Assembly (NCBI GenBank): GCA_965207595.1
Contig: CBDBMW010000012.1
Coordinates: 1,364,001 to 1,428,000 of the forward strand
Source: JAGWAJ01 sp026707615
Lineage (GTDB): Bacteria > Acidobacteriota > Vicinamibacteria > Vicinamibacterales > UBA8438
Direction: 5' to 3'
DNA length: 64,000 nucleotides
This document shows positions 50,548 through 58,524 of the stretch, piece after piece. Position 1 is the first letter of the stretch. Every line of letters starts with the position of its first letter. Position numbers and translations under genes: made by a program. The notes under the pieces were generated by a model, which saw only the letters and a list, made by a program, of their open reading frames with translations, searched no databases and was not told where the DNA came from.

Positions 50548-52413
50548 GTGTCAGAGGCGTCCCATCGTGAGCCGGGCGCGCGGCGTCGGTCCGCCGCGGT
50601 CCCGAGGCCGGGGGCCGGATGGATCGCGGGCGTCGTGATGCTGGGCCTCGCCTCCGCGCCGCTCCCGGCGGCCGGCGCGGAGGGCTCCGGGCCGGCCGCC
50701 TGGATCGACGACCTCACGCCCATCACGGCCGCCGACTGGGACTACGCCAAGGCGGCGCATCTCATCGAGCGCGCGGGCTTCGGCGCCACCCCGGCGGAGA
50801 TCGAGCGCCTCGCCGGGATGACCCCCGAGGCCGCCGTCCGCCGGCTCGTCGACTACGCCCGGCAGCCGGACGACCTCGAGCCCTTCGACGCCTCGCCCAT
50901 CTGGGATCCGGGCATGGACCCGTTCCCCAAGAGCCGGGCCGAGGCGGTCCGCATCGCCCGGGAGCGGGGCGAGTCGATGGGCGTCGCGATGCTGCCGGAG
51001 GGCGAGTCGCGGCGGCTGCAGCCGGTGGTCAACAAGTTCTTCTACGGCCTGCGGGCGAACGCCGTCGAGACGCAGCGCCTCGCCACGTGGTGGGGCGAGC
51101 GGATGCTCCGGACGACGCGTCCCCTCGAGGAGAAGCTGACCCTCTTCTGGCACGGCCACTTCGCGACCGGCAACACGAAGGTCCGCGACACGCGCATGAT
51201 GCTGCGCCAGAACGAGATGCTGCGCGCGAACGCGAACGGCAACTTCCGGGACCTCCTGATGGGCATCCTGACGGACCCGGCGATGCTCGTCTACCTGGAC
51301 AACGGCGAGAACGTCAAGGACCACCCGAACGAGAACTTCGGCCGGGAGCTGCTCGAGCTGTTCAGCCTCGGGGTCGGGAACTACACCGAACGGGACATCC
51401 GCGAGGGGGCCCGCGCGTTCACCGGCTGGACCAACGACGTGCTCGACTTCAAGTTCGATGCCGAGCAGCACGACTTCGGCGAGAAGACGTTCCTCGGCCG
51501 CACCGGCCCCTTCGACGGCGACGACATCATCGACATCATCCTGGAGCAGCCGGCGGCGGCCGAGTTCATCGGCGCGAAGCTCTACCGCTACTTCGTCCGG
51601 GAGGAGATCGCCGACGCCGTGCGCACGGAGCTCGCGGCCACGTTCCGCGACGCCGGCTACGAGCTGCGGCCGCTGCTCACGCGCATCTTCCTCTCGCGCG
51701 ACTTCTACAGCGCCGCGTCCTACGCGACGCAGGTCAAGGGCCCGGTCCAGCTCGTGGTGTCGACCTACCGCAAGCTGGGGCTGACGGAGCTGCCGACGAT
51801 CCCCGACTTCAACCGCCTGACCGCGCGGCTCGGGCAGACCCTGTTCAATCCGCCCAACGTCGCCGGATGGGCCGGGGGCCGGACGTGGGTCACCCCCGCC
51901 ACCCTGCTCGAGCGCGGCAACCTCTTCCGCGACGTCCTGTACCCCGACACGGACGGGTTCTGGGCGCCGGATCGCGCGATCCCCGGGATCTACCAGGAGG
52001 TCGAGGACCGCCTCGCGCAGGGCATGAACATCACGGCCGCCACCCAGCAGGGCGACGCGGAGTCGAGCCGGCTCGCGGACCGCGACGAGGACTACAACAC
52101 GCGCTACGGCGGCTACCTCGGCTACGTGATGGCGTTCGAGAGGCTCCATCCGATCCCGCGGCGCGTGGCCGATCTCGACCTGGCGCGCATGCTGGAGGAA
52201 GCGGGCGTGTCGACCGTCGCCGACGTCGTCGATCACCTGACCCGGCGCTTCCTGCGCGTCGAGCTGAGCGGCGCGGATCGGGCGGTGCTGGTCGATTTCC
52301 TGCGGGACGAGCTGGCCGCGGACGAGCTCGGGCCGGCCGGACCGCAGACGGAGACGGCGTTGCGCGCGCTGCTGTACCTGATTCTGAGCACGCCGGAGTA
52401 CCAGCTCGCGTAG
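50548..52413 (+). CDS. DUF1800 family exported protein
   Basis: A 621-residue protein with an Arg-rich N-terminus and a hydrophobic segment (WIAGVVMLGLASAPLPAAGA) that should act as a signal peptide. DUF1800 (PF08811) is recognised from AAHLIERAGFGATPAEIERLAG, LTLFWHGHFATG, NENFGRELLELFSLGVGNYTE and DVARAFTGW-like REGARAFTGW. I chose the GTG at 50548 because GGGAGG lies 5 nt upstream. Its function is unknown; it always pairs with DUF1501, which follows 55 bp downstream. The pair is common in Acidobacteriota and Planctomycetota and is suspected to act on surface polymers. Confidence 0.88.
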   Translation: MSEASHREPGARRRSAAVPRPGAGWIAGVVMLGLASAPLPAAGAEGSGPAAWIDDLTPITAADWDYAKAAHLIERAGFGATPAEIERLAGMTPEAAVRRLVDYARQPDDLEPFDASPIWDPGMDPFPKSRAEAVRIARERGESMGVAMLPEGESRRLQPVVNKFFYGLRANAVETQRLATWWGERMLRTTRPLEEKLTLFWHGHFATGNTKVRDTRMMLRQNEMLRANANGNFRDLLMGILTDPAMLVYLDNGENVKDHPNENFGRELLELFSLGVGNYTERDIREGARAFTGWTNDVLDFKFDAEQHDFGEKTFLGRTGPFDGDDIIDIILEQPAAAEFIGAKLYRYFVREEIADAVRTELAATFRDAGYELRPLLTRIFLSRDFYSAASYATQVKGPVQLVVSTYRKLGLTELPTIPDFNRLTARLGQTLFNPPNVAGWAGGRTWVTPATLLERGNLFRDVLYPDTDGFWAPDRAIPGIYQEVEDRLAQGMNITAATQQGDAESSRLADRDEDYNTRYGGYLGYVMAFERLHPIPRRVADLDLARMLEEAGVSTVADVVDHLTRRFLRVELSGADRAVLVDFLRDELAADELGPAGPQTETALRALLYLILSTPEYQLA

Positions 52414-52468
52414 CAGTCCGGCGGAGGAGTGTCGCGGGCGCGCGGCCACGGAAGTCTGGAGGAGCGAG

Positions 52469-53722
52469 ATGGCTCGATTCAAGTGCGGGTGTTCGCGGCG
52501 TGACTTCCTCGTCAAGGGGATGTACGGGCTCGGGGTCGGGGCGGCGCTGCCCGGACTGCTCAACCGCACCTCGGCCGCGCTGGCGGCGCAGGCGCTCGAG
52601 GGCACGAGCATGGAGCCGAGCCCGGAGCGCATCCTGGTCGTCGTGGAGCTGTCGGGCGGCAACGACGGGCTGAACACGGTGGTGCCGTACGGCGACGACG
52701 AGTACTACCGCGTGCGGCCGACGATCGGCATCCCGCCGTCGGAGGTGCTGAGGATCGACGACCGCTACGGCTTCCACCCGTCGCTCGTCGGGTTCGAGCG
52801 GCTGTACAAGGACGGCCACCTGGCGGTCGTCCACGGCTGCGGGTACGACAACCCGAGCCTCTCGCACTTCTCGTCGATGGGCTTCTGGCACACCGGCGTC
52901 CCCAACGGCGGCGAGACGCTCGGCTGGCTCGGGCGGCTCGCCGACGGCGCGTACGACCACGACGCGCAGGGGAACCGCATCGTCAACATCGGGACGCGGC
53001 AGTCGCTCGCGGTGCGCGCCCGTCACCACTCGCCGCTCGTGTTCAACGACCCGCGGACGTTCCGCCGGGACGGCGCGAACAGCGAGAAGTCGGCCCTGGC
53101 GCGGATGAAGGCAGATGGGGCGGGCGGCAACGCGACGCTGGAGTTCCTCGCCGGAACCGCGCAGAACGCCGCCGAGAGCTCCGAGTTCGTCCGCCAGGCG
53201 TCGGCGGCGTACCGCACGACGGTCGACTACGGCATCGGCGGGCTGTCGGGTCCGCTGCGCCAGGTGGCCGCGCTGATCCACGCGGAGATGCCGACGCGCA
53301 TCTACTACGTGACCTACGCGGGGAACTCGTTCGACACGCACGTGCACCAGGCCGACCCGCACGCGCGGCTCCTGGCCTACACCGCCGACGCGGTGCGCGG
53401 ATTCACCCAGGACCTGAAGCGCATCGGACGGGCCGACGACGTCGCCGTCGTGATGTTCACGGAGTTCGGGCGCCGCGTCGAGGAGAACGGCAGCCTCGGC
53501 ACCGATCACGGGACCGCGACGCCGATGTTCGTCGTCGGCAACCACGTCCGGGGCGGGCTCTACGGGCAGCACCCGAGCCTGACGGAGCTCGACGACGGCA
53601 ATCTGATCCGGACGACCGACTTCCGGCGCGTCTACGCGACGATGATCGAGGAGTGGCTGCGGTTCAAGGACTCCCCCACCGTGCTGAAGGGGAAGTTCGA
53701 GACGCTGGGCGTCTTCGCGTAG
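52469..53722 (+). CDS. DUF1501 family protein, Tat-exported
   Basis: A 417-residue protein whose N-terminus CSRRDFLVKGMYGLGVGAALP is a twin-arginine signal with the SRRDFL motif. DUF1501 (PF07394, alkaline-phosphatase/sulfatase-like fold) is seen in VVVELSGGNDGLNTVVPYGDD, HFSSMGFWHTG, SFDTHVHQADPHARLL and MFTEFGRRVEENGSLGTDHG; the Asp/His residues in the last two blocks are candidate metal ligands. A GGAGGAGCGAG sequence precedes the ATG. Export by Tat suggests it folds, possibly with metal, in the cytoplasm before reaching the periplasm. Confidence 0.9.
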   Translation: MARFKCGCSRRDFLVKGMYGLGVGAALPGLLNRTSAALAAQALEGTSMEPSPERILVVVELSGGNDGLNTVVPYGDDEYYRVRPTIGIPPSEVLRIDDRYGFHPSLVGFERLYKDGHLAVVHGCGYDNPSLSHFSSMGFWHTGVPNGGETLGWLGRLADGAYDHDAQGNRIVNIGTRQSLAVRARHHSPLVFNDPRTFRRDGANSEKSALARMKADGAGGNATLEFLAGTAQNAAESSEFVRQASAAYRTTVDYGIGGLSGPLRQVAALIHAEMPTRIYYVTYAGNSFDTHVHQADPHARLLAYTADAVRGFTQDLKRIGRADDVAVVMFTEFGRRVEENGSLGTDHGTATPMFVVGNHVRGGLYGQHPSLTELDDGNLIRTTDFRRVYATMIEEWLRFKDSPTVLKGKFETLGVFA

Positions 53723-53728
53723 GCAGCC

Positions 53729-53769
53729 GGCTCGCCGGGGACGCCGGCGCTCGCGCGCCCCGGCGAGCC
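53729..53769. terminator. strong hairpin between convergent DUF1501 and NtrC-type genes
   Basis: GGCTCGCCGGGG (53729-53740) pairs perfectly with CCCCGGCGAGCC (53758-53769), a 12-bp stem with a 17-nt loop. It starts seven bases after the DUF1501 stop codon. Confidence 0.65.
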
Positions 53770-53890
53770 GCGTTCGGAGTCTGCGCGGGTTCGGCGTGCT
53801 CCAGCGCACGTCGTGCGGCGCGGGCTCCGGTCCCCGGGCGTCGGCGCTCGCGCGAGCCGGCGGGCATTCCGGGCCGTCCGGTCCCGCTCG

Positions 53891-55273
53891 CTACGCCAGC
53901 CGCTTGGTCTTCTCCACCAGGGTCGTGCGCTTGATCCCCAGCAGGCGCGCGGCCTGCTGCTTGTTGCCGCCCGACCGCGCCAGCGCGGCCTCGATCAGGT
54001 CCCGCTCGATCCGCTGGAGATGCGCCCGGAGGTCGATCCCGTCCTCCGGAAGCTGCGCCGGATCCGCGGGCTCGTCCGGGCCGGCCTGCCGCACCTCCGG
54101 GGGCAGGTCGCCGACGTCGATGTGCGACCGGCCGGGACTGAGGGCCAGGGCGCGCTCGATGGCGTTCTCGAGCTGCCGGACGTTGCCCGGCCAGGGGAAC
54201 CCCATGAGCTGGCGCATCGCCTCCTGGGAGACGGCCACGTCGGTGCGGGGCGGCATCTGCTCGGCGCCCAGCCGGTCGAGGAACCCGCGCACCAGCGCCG
54301 GGATGTCCTCGCGTCGCGCGCGCAGCGGCGGCAGGTGGACCGGGATCACGTTGAGCCGGTAGTAGAGGTCCTCGCGGAGCGTGCCCTCCTCGACCATCCG
54401 GCCGAGGTCCGCATTGGTGGCCGCGATGATGCGGACGTCCACCTTGATCGGCCGCGTGTCGCCGACCCGCTCGAACTCCCGTTCCTGCACGGCGCGCAGC
54501 AGCTTGGCCTGCAGGCTGGCGTTCATCGTCCCGACCTCGTCGAGGAACAGCGTCCCGCGGTGGGCCTGCTCGAAGCGCCCCGGGCGATTGGCGACCGCCC
54601 CCGTGAACGCGCCCCGCACGTGCCCGAACATCTCCGCCTCGAGCAGCGTCTCGGGAATCGCCCCGCAGTTGAGCGCGACGAAGCGCTGCTTGCTGCGGGG
54701 GCTGTTCTGGTGAATGGCGCGGGCGACGAGTTCCTTGCCGGTGCCGGTCTCGCCCGTGATGAGGATGGTGCTCGTCGTGGCCGAGACCGTCTCGAGCATC
54801 TCGAACAGGTCGCGCATCGCCTGGCTGCGCCCGACGATGCCGTCGAAGCGGTAGCGCGCATCGAGCTGCGAGCGGAGGTAGGCGTTCTCCGTCTTGAGGC
54901 GGCGCTGCTCGAGGGCCGACGAAAGGACGTGCAGCAGGTGCTCGAACTCCACCGGCTTCGTCACGAAGTCGCTCGCACCCTGCTTGATGGCCGCGACCGC
55001 GTCCGGCACGGTGCCGTACCCCGTGACGACGACGACCACGATCTCGTCGTAGCGGCCCCGCGCGGCCTCGACCACCGCGGTCCCGTCCACGCCGGGCAGG
55101 CGCAGGTCGGTGATCACCACGTCGAAGGCGAACTCGCTCAGGCGCTCGATGGCCGCCTCGCCGCTGGCCGCCTGCACCACCTCGTAGCCGTGGTCCCGGA
55201 GCCGGGCGGCGGTCACCTCCCGCAGCACGGGCTCGTCTTCGACCAGCAGCAGATGCGTGTCCTTGTCGAGCAT
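53891..55273 (-). CDS. sigma54-dependent response regulator (NtrC family)
   Basis: A 460-residue regulator. The receiver domain has the acidic pocket in LLLVEDEP, the phosphorylated aspartate in VVITDLRLPGVDG and the lysine in FVTKPVEF. The central AAA+ domain has GETGTGKE, the sigma54-contacting GAFTGA loop and LFLDEVGTM. The C-terminus is a Fis-type helix-turn-helix (GGNKQQAARLLGIKRTTLVEK). I start at the ATG at 55273; a longer reading begins at a TTG at 55321. A 20-bp palindrome lies 10 bp upstream. A sigma54-type promoter 0.6 kb away precedes a FliA-like sigma gene, a likely target. Confidence 0.93.
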   Translation of the reverse strand: MLDKDTHLLLVEDEPVLREVTAARLRDHGYEVVQAASGEAAIERLSEFAFDVVITDLRLPGVDGTAVVEAARGRYDEIVVVVVTGYGTVPDAVAAIKQGASDFVTKPVEFEHLLHVLSSALEQRRLKTENAYLRSQLDARYRFDGIVGRSQAMRDLFEMLETVSATTSTILITGETGTGKELVARAIHQNSPRSKQRFVALNCGAIPETLLEAEMFGHVRGAFTGAVANRPGRFEQAHRGTLFLDEVGTMNASLQAKLLRAVQEREFERVGDTRPIKVDVRIIAATNADLGRMVEEGTLREDLYYRLNVIPVHLPPLRARREDIPALVRGFLDRLGAEQMPPRTDVAVSQEAMRQLMGFPWPGNVRQLENAIERALALSPGRSHIDVGDLPPEVRQAGPDEPADPAQLPEDGIDLRAHLQRIERDLIEAALARSGGNKQQAARLLGIKRTTLVEKTKRLA

Positions 55274-55282
55274 CGGAAGATT

Positions 55283-55302
55283 GCCGCCAACATGTTGGCG
55301 GC
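55283..55302. promoter_or_regulatory. 20-bp perfect palindrome between divergent regulator and DHp-like gene
   Basis: GCCGCCAACATGTTGGCGGC is a perfect inverted repeat located 10 bp before the response-regulator ATG and 110 bp before the divergent small gene. It has the form of an operator or activator site for a dimeric DNA-binding protein, possibly the Fis-type domain of the regulator itself. Confidence 0.5.
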
Positions 55303-55411
55303 GCGAGTCGCCGTCGGTCAAGTCTTTCGCGGCGCCCGTGCGCTACAGCCCCGGCGCCCCGCTGCCGATAAGCGGTGCGGAGACCACCGCCCCTGCCGAG
55401 AGGCACGCATC

Positions 55412-55660
55412 ATGACCCGCGAGGCTCCCGGTTCCAGCGCATCCGATCTCCCCACGCTGTTCCATCGCCTCAACAACCAGTTGGGAGTCATCCTCGCCAA
55501 CGCCGAGCTGCTCGAGGCACGGGGTCCGGATCCGGAGACGAAGGCCCGCGCCGGGCAGATCGTCGCCGGCGCCGTGGAGGCAATCACCACGGCACGCGCG
55601 ATTCGGGCGGCCAGCGACGGCCCCCCCGCCCCGCCCGGGCCGGATCGATCCGTCGAATAG
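55412..55660 (+). CDS. small protein resembling an isolated histidine-kinase DHp domain
   Basis: An 82-residue protein starting MTREAPGSSASDLPTLFHRL, with GAGAGG-like GAGAGGC before the ATG. Residues 13-33 (LPTLFHRLNNQLGVILANAEL in part) match the H-box helix of HisKA kinases of the HELNNPLAxI type, with His18 at the phosphorylated position. Residues 40-66 form a second helix like the other half of a dimerisation/histidine-phosphotransfer domain. There is no ATPase domain and no membrane segment; the Pro-rich end is short. It is divergent from the NtrC-type regulator and upstream of a sigma factor. It could be a phosphotransfer protein or a decoy for a kinase. The assignment rests on motif resemblance. 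Confidence 0.6.
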   Translation: MTREAPGSSASDLPTLFHRLNNQLGVILANAELLEARGPDPETKARAGQIVAGAVEAITTARAIRAASDGPPAPPGPDRSVE

Positions 55661-55829
55661 TTGGCGGTCGAGCCCCCGAACCGTCACTCCATTGACGGAC
55701 GGCGCCGTGCATCCCCCACCGTCCGCGGCCGCCGCAACCGCCTGCCCGGGACCGCAAGTCCCTTTGTTTCTTTATCTTGCAGCGGCAGGCGGGTTCCGGC
55801 GAGGCCCGCGGCGTACGGCGCGCCCGGAT

Positions 55830-55845
55830 TGGCATCGCACTTGCT
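55830..55845 (+). promoter_or_regulatory. sigma54 (-24/-12) promoter before the FliA-like gene
   Basis: TGGCATCGCACTTGCT keeps the invariant GG (55831-55832) and GC (55843-55844) with exactly 10 bp between them, against the consensus TGGCAC-N5-TTGCW. Transcription would start near 55856, two bases before the ATG at 55858. Confidence 0.65.
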
Positions 55846-55857
55846 CATTACCGGGGC

Positions 55858-56826
55858 ATGGACAAGAACACCGCCGACGCCACCGCCCAGGAGCGGATCT
55901 CCTCCGGCCTTCCGTTCGTCGAGGCGCTCGCCCGGCGACTCGCGTCCGGGATGCCGCATTCCATCGACCTCAGCGACCTCGTCCAGGACGGCATGATCGG
56001 GCTGATCGACGCGGCCCATCGCTTCGACGAGTCGCGCGGGATCAAGTTCGAGACGTTTGCGGAGCGCCGCGTGCGCGGCGCCATGATCGACGCCCTGCGG
56101 CGCGACGCCTGGCCGCGCGGCGTCCGGCGCATGCGCCGGGAGCTGGAGTCGGCGCGCGAGAAGCTGCGGCACCAGCTCGGCTGCGAGCCGTCGCTCTCCG
56201 ACCTGGCCGACCACATGGGCACGGACGAGGCCCAGCTCGGCCGGACGATCGTCCGGATCAACACGATCGAATCGACATCGCCGCTCGCTGCGGCGGACGC
56301 GGTCGATGGCGCGAACCTTCCCCCGGTGCTGGTGCCCTCCGAGCCGCCCGCACCGGACAAGGTGTGCGAGCACGCCGAGGTCCGACGGCGGGTTCGTGGC
56401 GCCATCGCCGCGCTGCCGTGGCGAGAACGCACCGTCATCGGGCGCTACTACTACAGCGACCTGACGATGAAGCAGATCGGGGCCGAGATCGGCGTGAACG
56501 AATCGCGAGTCTCGCAGCTTCACACCCGAGCCATCCGGCGCCTGCGGGAGCGGCTGGGAGCGGACCTCGCCCCGAACGCCCTGCCCACGGCTCTCGATCC
56601 GGCGGGCCGGAAGCAGGGCGGGAAGCTGGCGATGGCGAAGGCTTCGCTGGCCACGACCAGGGCGGGAGGACGGGCGCCGGCGCACGGCCCGGGCGTGACC
56701 GGCCGGGTCCGGGAAGGGCGCCGGACGACCCCGCGGGCCCCGCGAACGCGCATGTCGACGCGGCGGACGCGCCCGCTCGCGGCGATCGTCGCGCGGATGC
56801 CCGAGCAGGTCGCGGCTGCGAGCTGA
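55858..56826 (+). CDS. FliA/WhiG-type RNA polymerase sigma factor with basic C-terminal tail
   Basis: A 322-residue sigma factor of the sigma28 group. Region 2 is clear (DLVQDGMIGLIDAAHRFDESRGIKFETFAERRVRGAMID, followed by DAWPRGVRRMRREL, the FliA hallmark). Region 3 (LGCEPSLSDLADHMG) and region 4 (LPWRERTVIGRYYYSDLTMKQIGAEIGVNESRVSQLHTRAI) follow. About 85 extra residues at the end are rich in Arg, Lys, Thr and Ala and are not typical. I use the ATG at 55858 next to a sigma54 promoter; the frame is open further upstream. It suggests control of a flagellar, motility or surface regulon by the neighbouring sigma54 activator. Confidence 0.85.
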   Translation: MDKNTADATAQERISSGLPFVEALARRLASGMPHSIDLSDLVQDGMIGLIDAAHRFDESRGIKFETFAERRVRGAMIDALRRDAWPRGVRRMRRELESAREKLRHQLGCEPSLSDLADHMGTDEAQLGRTIVRINTIESTSPLAAADAVDGANLPPVLVPSEPPAPDKVCEHAEVRRRVRGAIAALPWRERTVIGRYYYSDLTMKQIGAEIGVNESRVSQLHTRAIRRLRERLGADLAPNALPTALDPAGRKQGGKLAMAKASLATTRAGGRAPAHGPGVTGRVREGRRTTPRAPRTRMSTRRTRPLAAIVARMPEQVAAAS

Positions 56827-56889
56827 CGCGACGGGCCGGGGGCCGGAGCTCGCGAGAGGCCGGCGCCCGGCGCGGTCCGCGGACCACGC

Positions 56890-58443
56890 TCAGGCGGTCA
56901 CTTCGCGGGCCGCCTGCAGCAGGTCGCCGAGGCGGAACGGCTTCGCCAGCCAGCGGCACCCGCTGCCTTCGAGAAAGCGCTCCGCGTCCGTCCCCGCCAC
57001 GTTGCCGGTCACGAAGACGATGCGCTTCGTGAGCGCGGGCCGCGAGTCGGAGAGCGCTCGATAGAACGCCGCTCCGTCCAGCCGCGGCATCGCCAGGTCG
57101 CAGATGATCAGGTCGTAGACGCGGTCGCGAACCCGCTCCAGCGCATCCTGGCCGTCGGTGGCCCGATCGACGCGGTACCCCGCATCGCTCAGCGCGGCGG
57201 ACACCGCTTCCGCAAGCGCCGGCTCGTCCTCGATCACGAGGACCGGCGTGCCGGCGCCCACCGCGGGCGGCGGCGGGACGGCCGGCGGGGCGGGGCGCGC
57301 CGGCAGGGCGCTGCTCGTCGGCAGCTCCAGGAAGAACGACGCTCCCCGGCCGGGCTCCGACGTCACGCCCAGTTGCCCGCCGTGCTCCTGCACGATGGCG
57401 TAGGCCACCGTCAACCCGAGGCCGGTCCCCTTCCCGACCGCCTTCGTCGTGAAGAAGGGGTCGAAGATCTTCGACTGCACGTCCGGGGGCATGCCCGGGC
57501 CGTCGTCGTTCAGCTCCAGGACGACGGCGTCGCGGGCGGCATCGTGCCAGGTCCGGATGACCAGGGTGCCCCTGCCGTTCGCGGCGAGCATCGCCTGCTC
57601 GGCGTTGATCAACAGGTTCAGCAGCACCTGCTTCAGGTGGTGCGGGTCGGCGAAGAGCGGCGGCAGGCCGGCCGCCAGCGCCTCGATGGTCCGGACGTTG
57701 GACAGCCGCTGCTCGTAGGCCCTGAGCGCCAGCGTCTCGCGCACCACCTGGTTCAGGTCGACGGTCGAGCGCGTCGAGTGCCGCTTGCGGGCGAAGGTCA
57801 GGAGGTTGCGAACAATCCGGGCCGCGCGCTCCGACTCGCCCAGAATCGTCTCGATGCCGCGCCGCGTGACGGCGTCGACGGAGCGCGAGGCGAGCCGCTC
57901 GGACCAGGTCAGGATGGTGGCCAGCGGGTTGTTGAGCTCGTGCGCCACGCCCGAAATCGTCTGGCCGAGCGCGGCGAGCTTCTCGGCCTGCAGCAGTTCC
58001 TGGTTGATGCCGCGCTCGCGGGCCTCCAGCCTGCGCCGCTCGCTGACGTCCCGGAGCAACGCCTGGACCTGGGCGGCGCCCCCGTCGGATGGCGCGTCGA
58101 GGTTGGCCGTCACCTCCACCCAGATCGGGTTGTCGTCGGAGCGCCGGAGCCGCAGCACGTGGTCGGTCACGGCGCCGTCGCGGGAGAGCTGCTCGACGAA
58201 CAGGAGGCGGGCCTTCGGATCCACGAAGCGCTCGCGCGCGAACGGCCGCACCTCCGAAGCCTCGGCCTCCGGGGCGTAGCCGAGCATCAGCTTGAGGTGC
58301 GGGTTGGCGGCGAGCGTGCTCCCGTCGTCGCCGTCGAGGGTGCCGATGTAGATGCCTTCGCGAGCCGCGTCGAAGAGGCGCGTCAGCGCGGCGGACAGGA
58401 GGAGTGAGGTGTTGCTCGCGCGATCGGCAGCGCGGGACACCAC
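56890..58443 (-). CDS. hybrid histidine kinase: PAS - HisKA - HATPase - receiver
   Basis: A soluble protein of about 517 residues. A PAS domain comes first (FDAAREGIYIGTLDG... LLRDVSERRRLEARE), then HisKA with SGVAHELNNPLATILTW, the HATPase with NLLINAEQAM, DDGPGMP, FDPFFTTKAVGKGTGLGLTVA, a Pro-rich linker and a receiver domain with the aspartate in LIICDLAMPRLDG and lysine in LAKPF. I start at GTG 58443 or the adjacent GTG 58440; a reading 21 codons longer would begin inside a terminator hairpin. A TATACT box lies just before these GTGs. No membrane segment is seen, so the PAS domain probably senses a cytoplasmic signal. The NtrC-type regulator nearby is a plausible partner. Confidence 0.9.
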   Translation of the reverse strand: MVSRAADRASNTSLLLSAALTRLFDAAREGIYIGTLDGDDGSTLAANPHLKLMLGYAPEAEASEVRPFARERFVDPKARLLFVEQLSRDGAVTDHVLRLRRSDDNPIWVEVTANLDAPSDGGAAQVQALLRDVSERRRLEARERGINQELLQAEKLAALGQTISGVAHELNNPLATILTWSERLASRSVDAVTRRGIETILGESERAARIVRNLLTFARKRHSTRSTVDLNQVVRETLALRAYEQRLSNVRTIEALAAGLPPLFADPHHLKQVLLNLLINAEQAMLAANGRGTLVIRTWHDAARDAVVLELNDDGPGMPPDVQSKIFDPFFTTKAVGKGTGLGLTVAYAIVQEHGGQLGVTSEPGRGASFFLELPTSSALPARPAPPAVPPPPAVGAGTPVLVIEDEPALAEAVSAALSDAGYRVDRATDGQDALERVRDRVYDLIICDLAMPRLDGAAFYRALSDSRPALTKRIVFVTGNVAGTDAERFLEGSGCRWLAKPFRLGDLLQAAREVTA

Positions 58444-58445
58444 GG

Positions 58446-58451
58446 AGTATA
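58446..58451 (-). promoter_or_regulatory. -10 box of the hybrid kinase gene (TATACT), leaderless
   Basis: TATACT on the minus strand ends five bases before GTG 58440. Transcription is predicted to begin at the start codon. Confidence 0.55.
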
Positions 58452-58455
58452 GCAG

Positions 58456-58512
58456 CCGGCAGCTCCCGCTGCCGGAGCCGGTAGTGTCTCCGTCGAGGTG
58501 AGACACTACCGG
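58456..58512 (-). terminator. two tandem hairpins after the PCYCGC gene
   Basis: On the minus strand the first stem is 13 bp and perfect (CCGGTAGTGTCTC 58478-58490 with GAGACACTACCGG 58500-58512, 9-nt loop). The second is 8 bp (CCGGCAGC 58456-58463 with GCTGCCGG 58468-58475, loop TCCC). They separate the PCYCGC gene, ending at 58525, from the kinase promoter. Confidence 0.65.
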
Positions 58513-58524
58513 GCGGGACGCGGC

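Noticed and set aside
53813..55411. Plus-strand frame opposite the NtrC-type gene, continuous with the DHp-like protein
   Set aside because: Only the last 82 codons resemble a protein domain and have a ribosome-binding site. The upstream part is antisense to a clear regulator gene.
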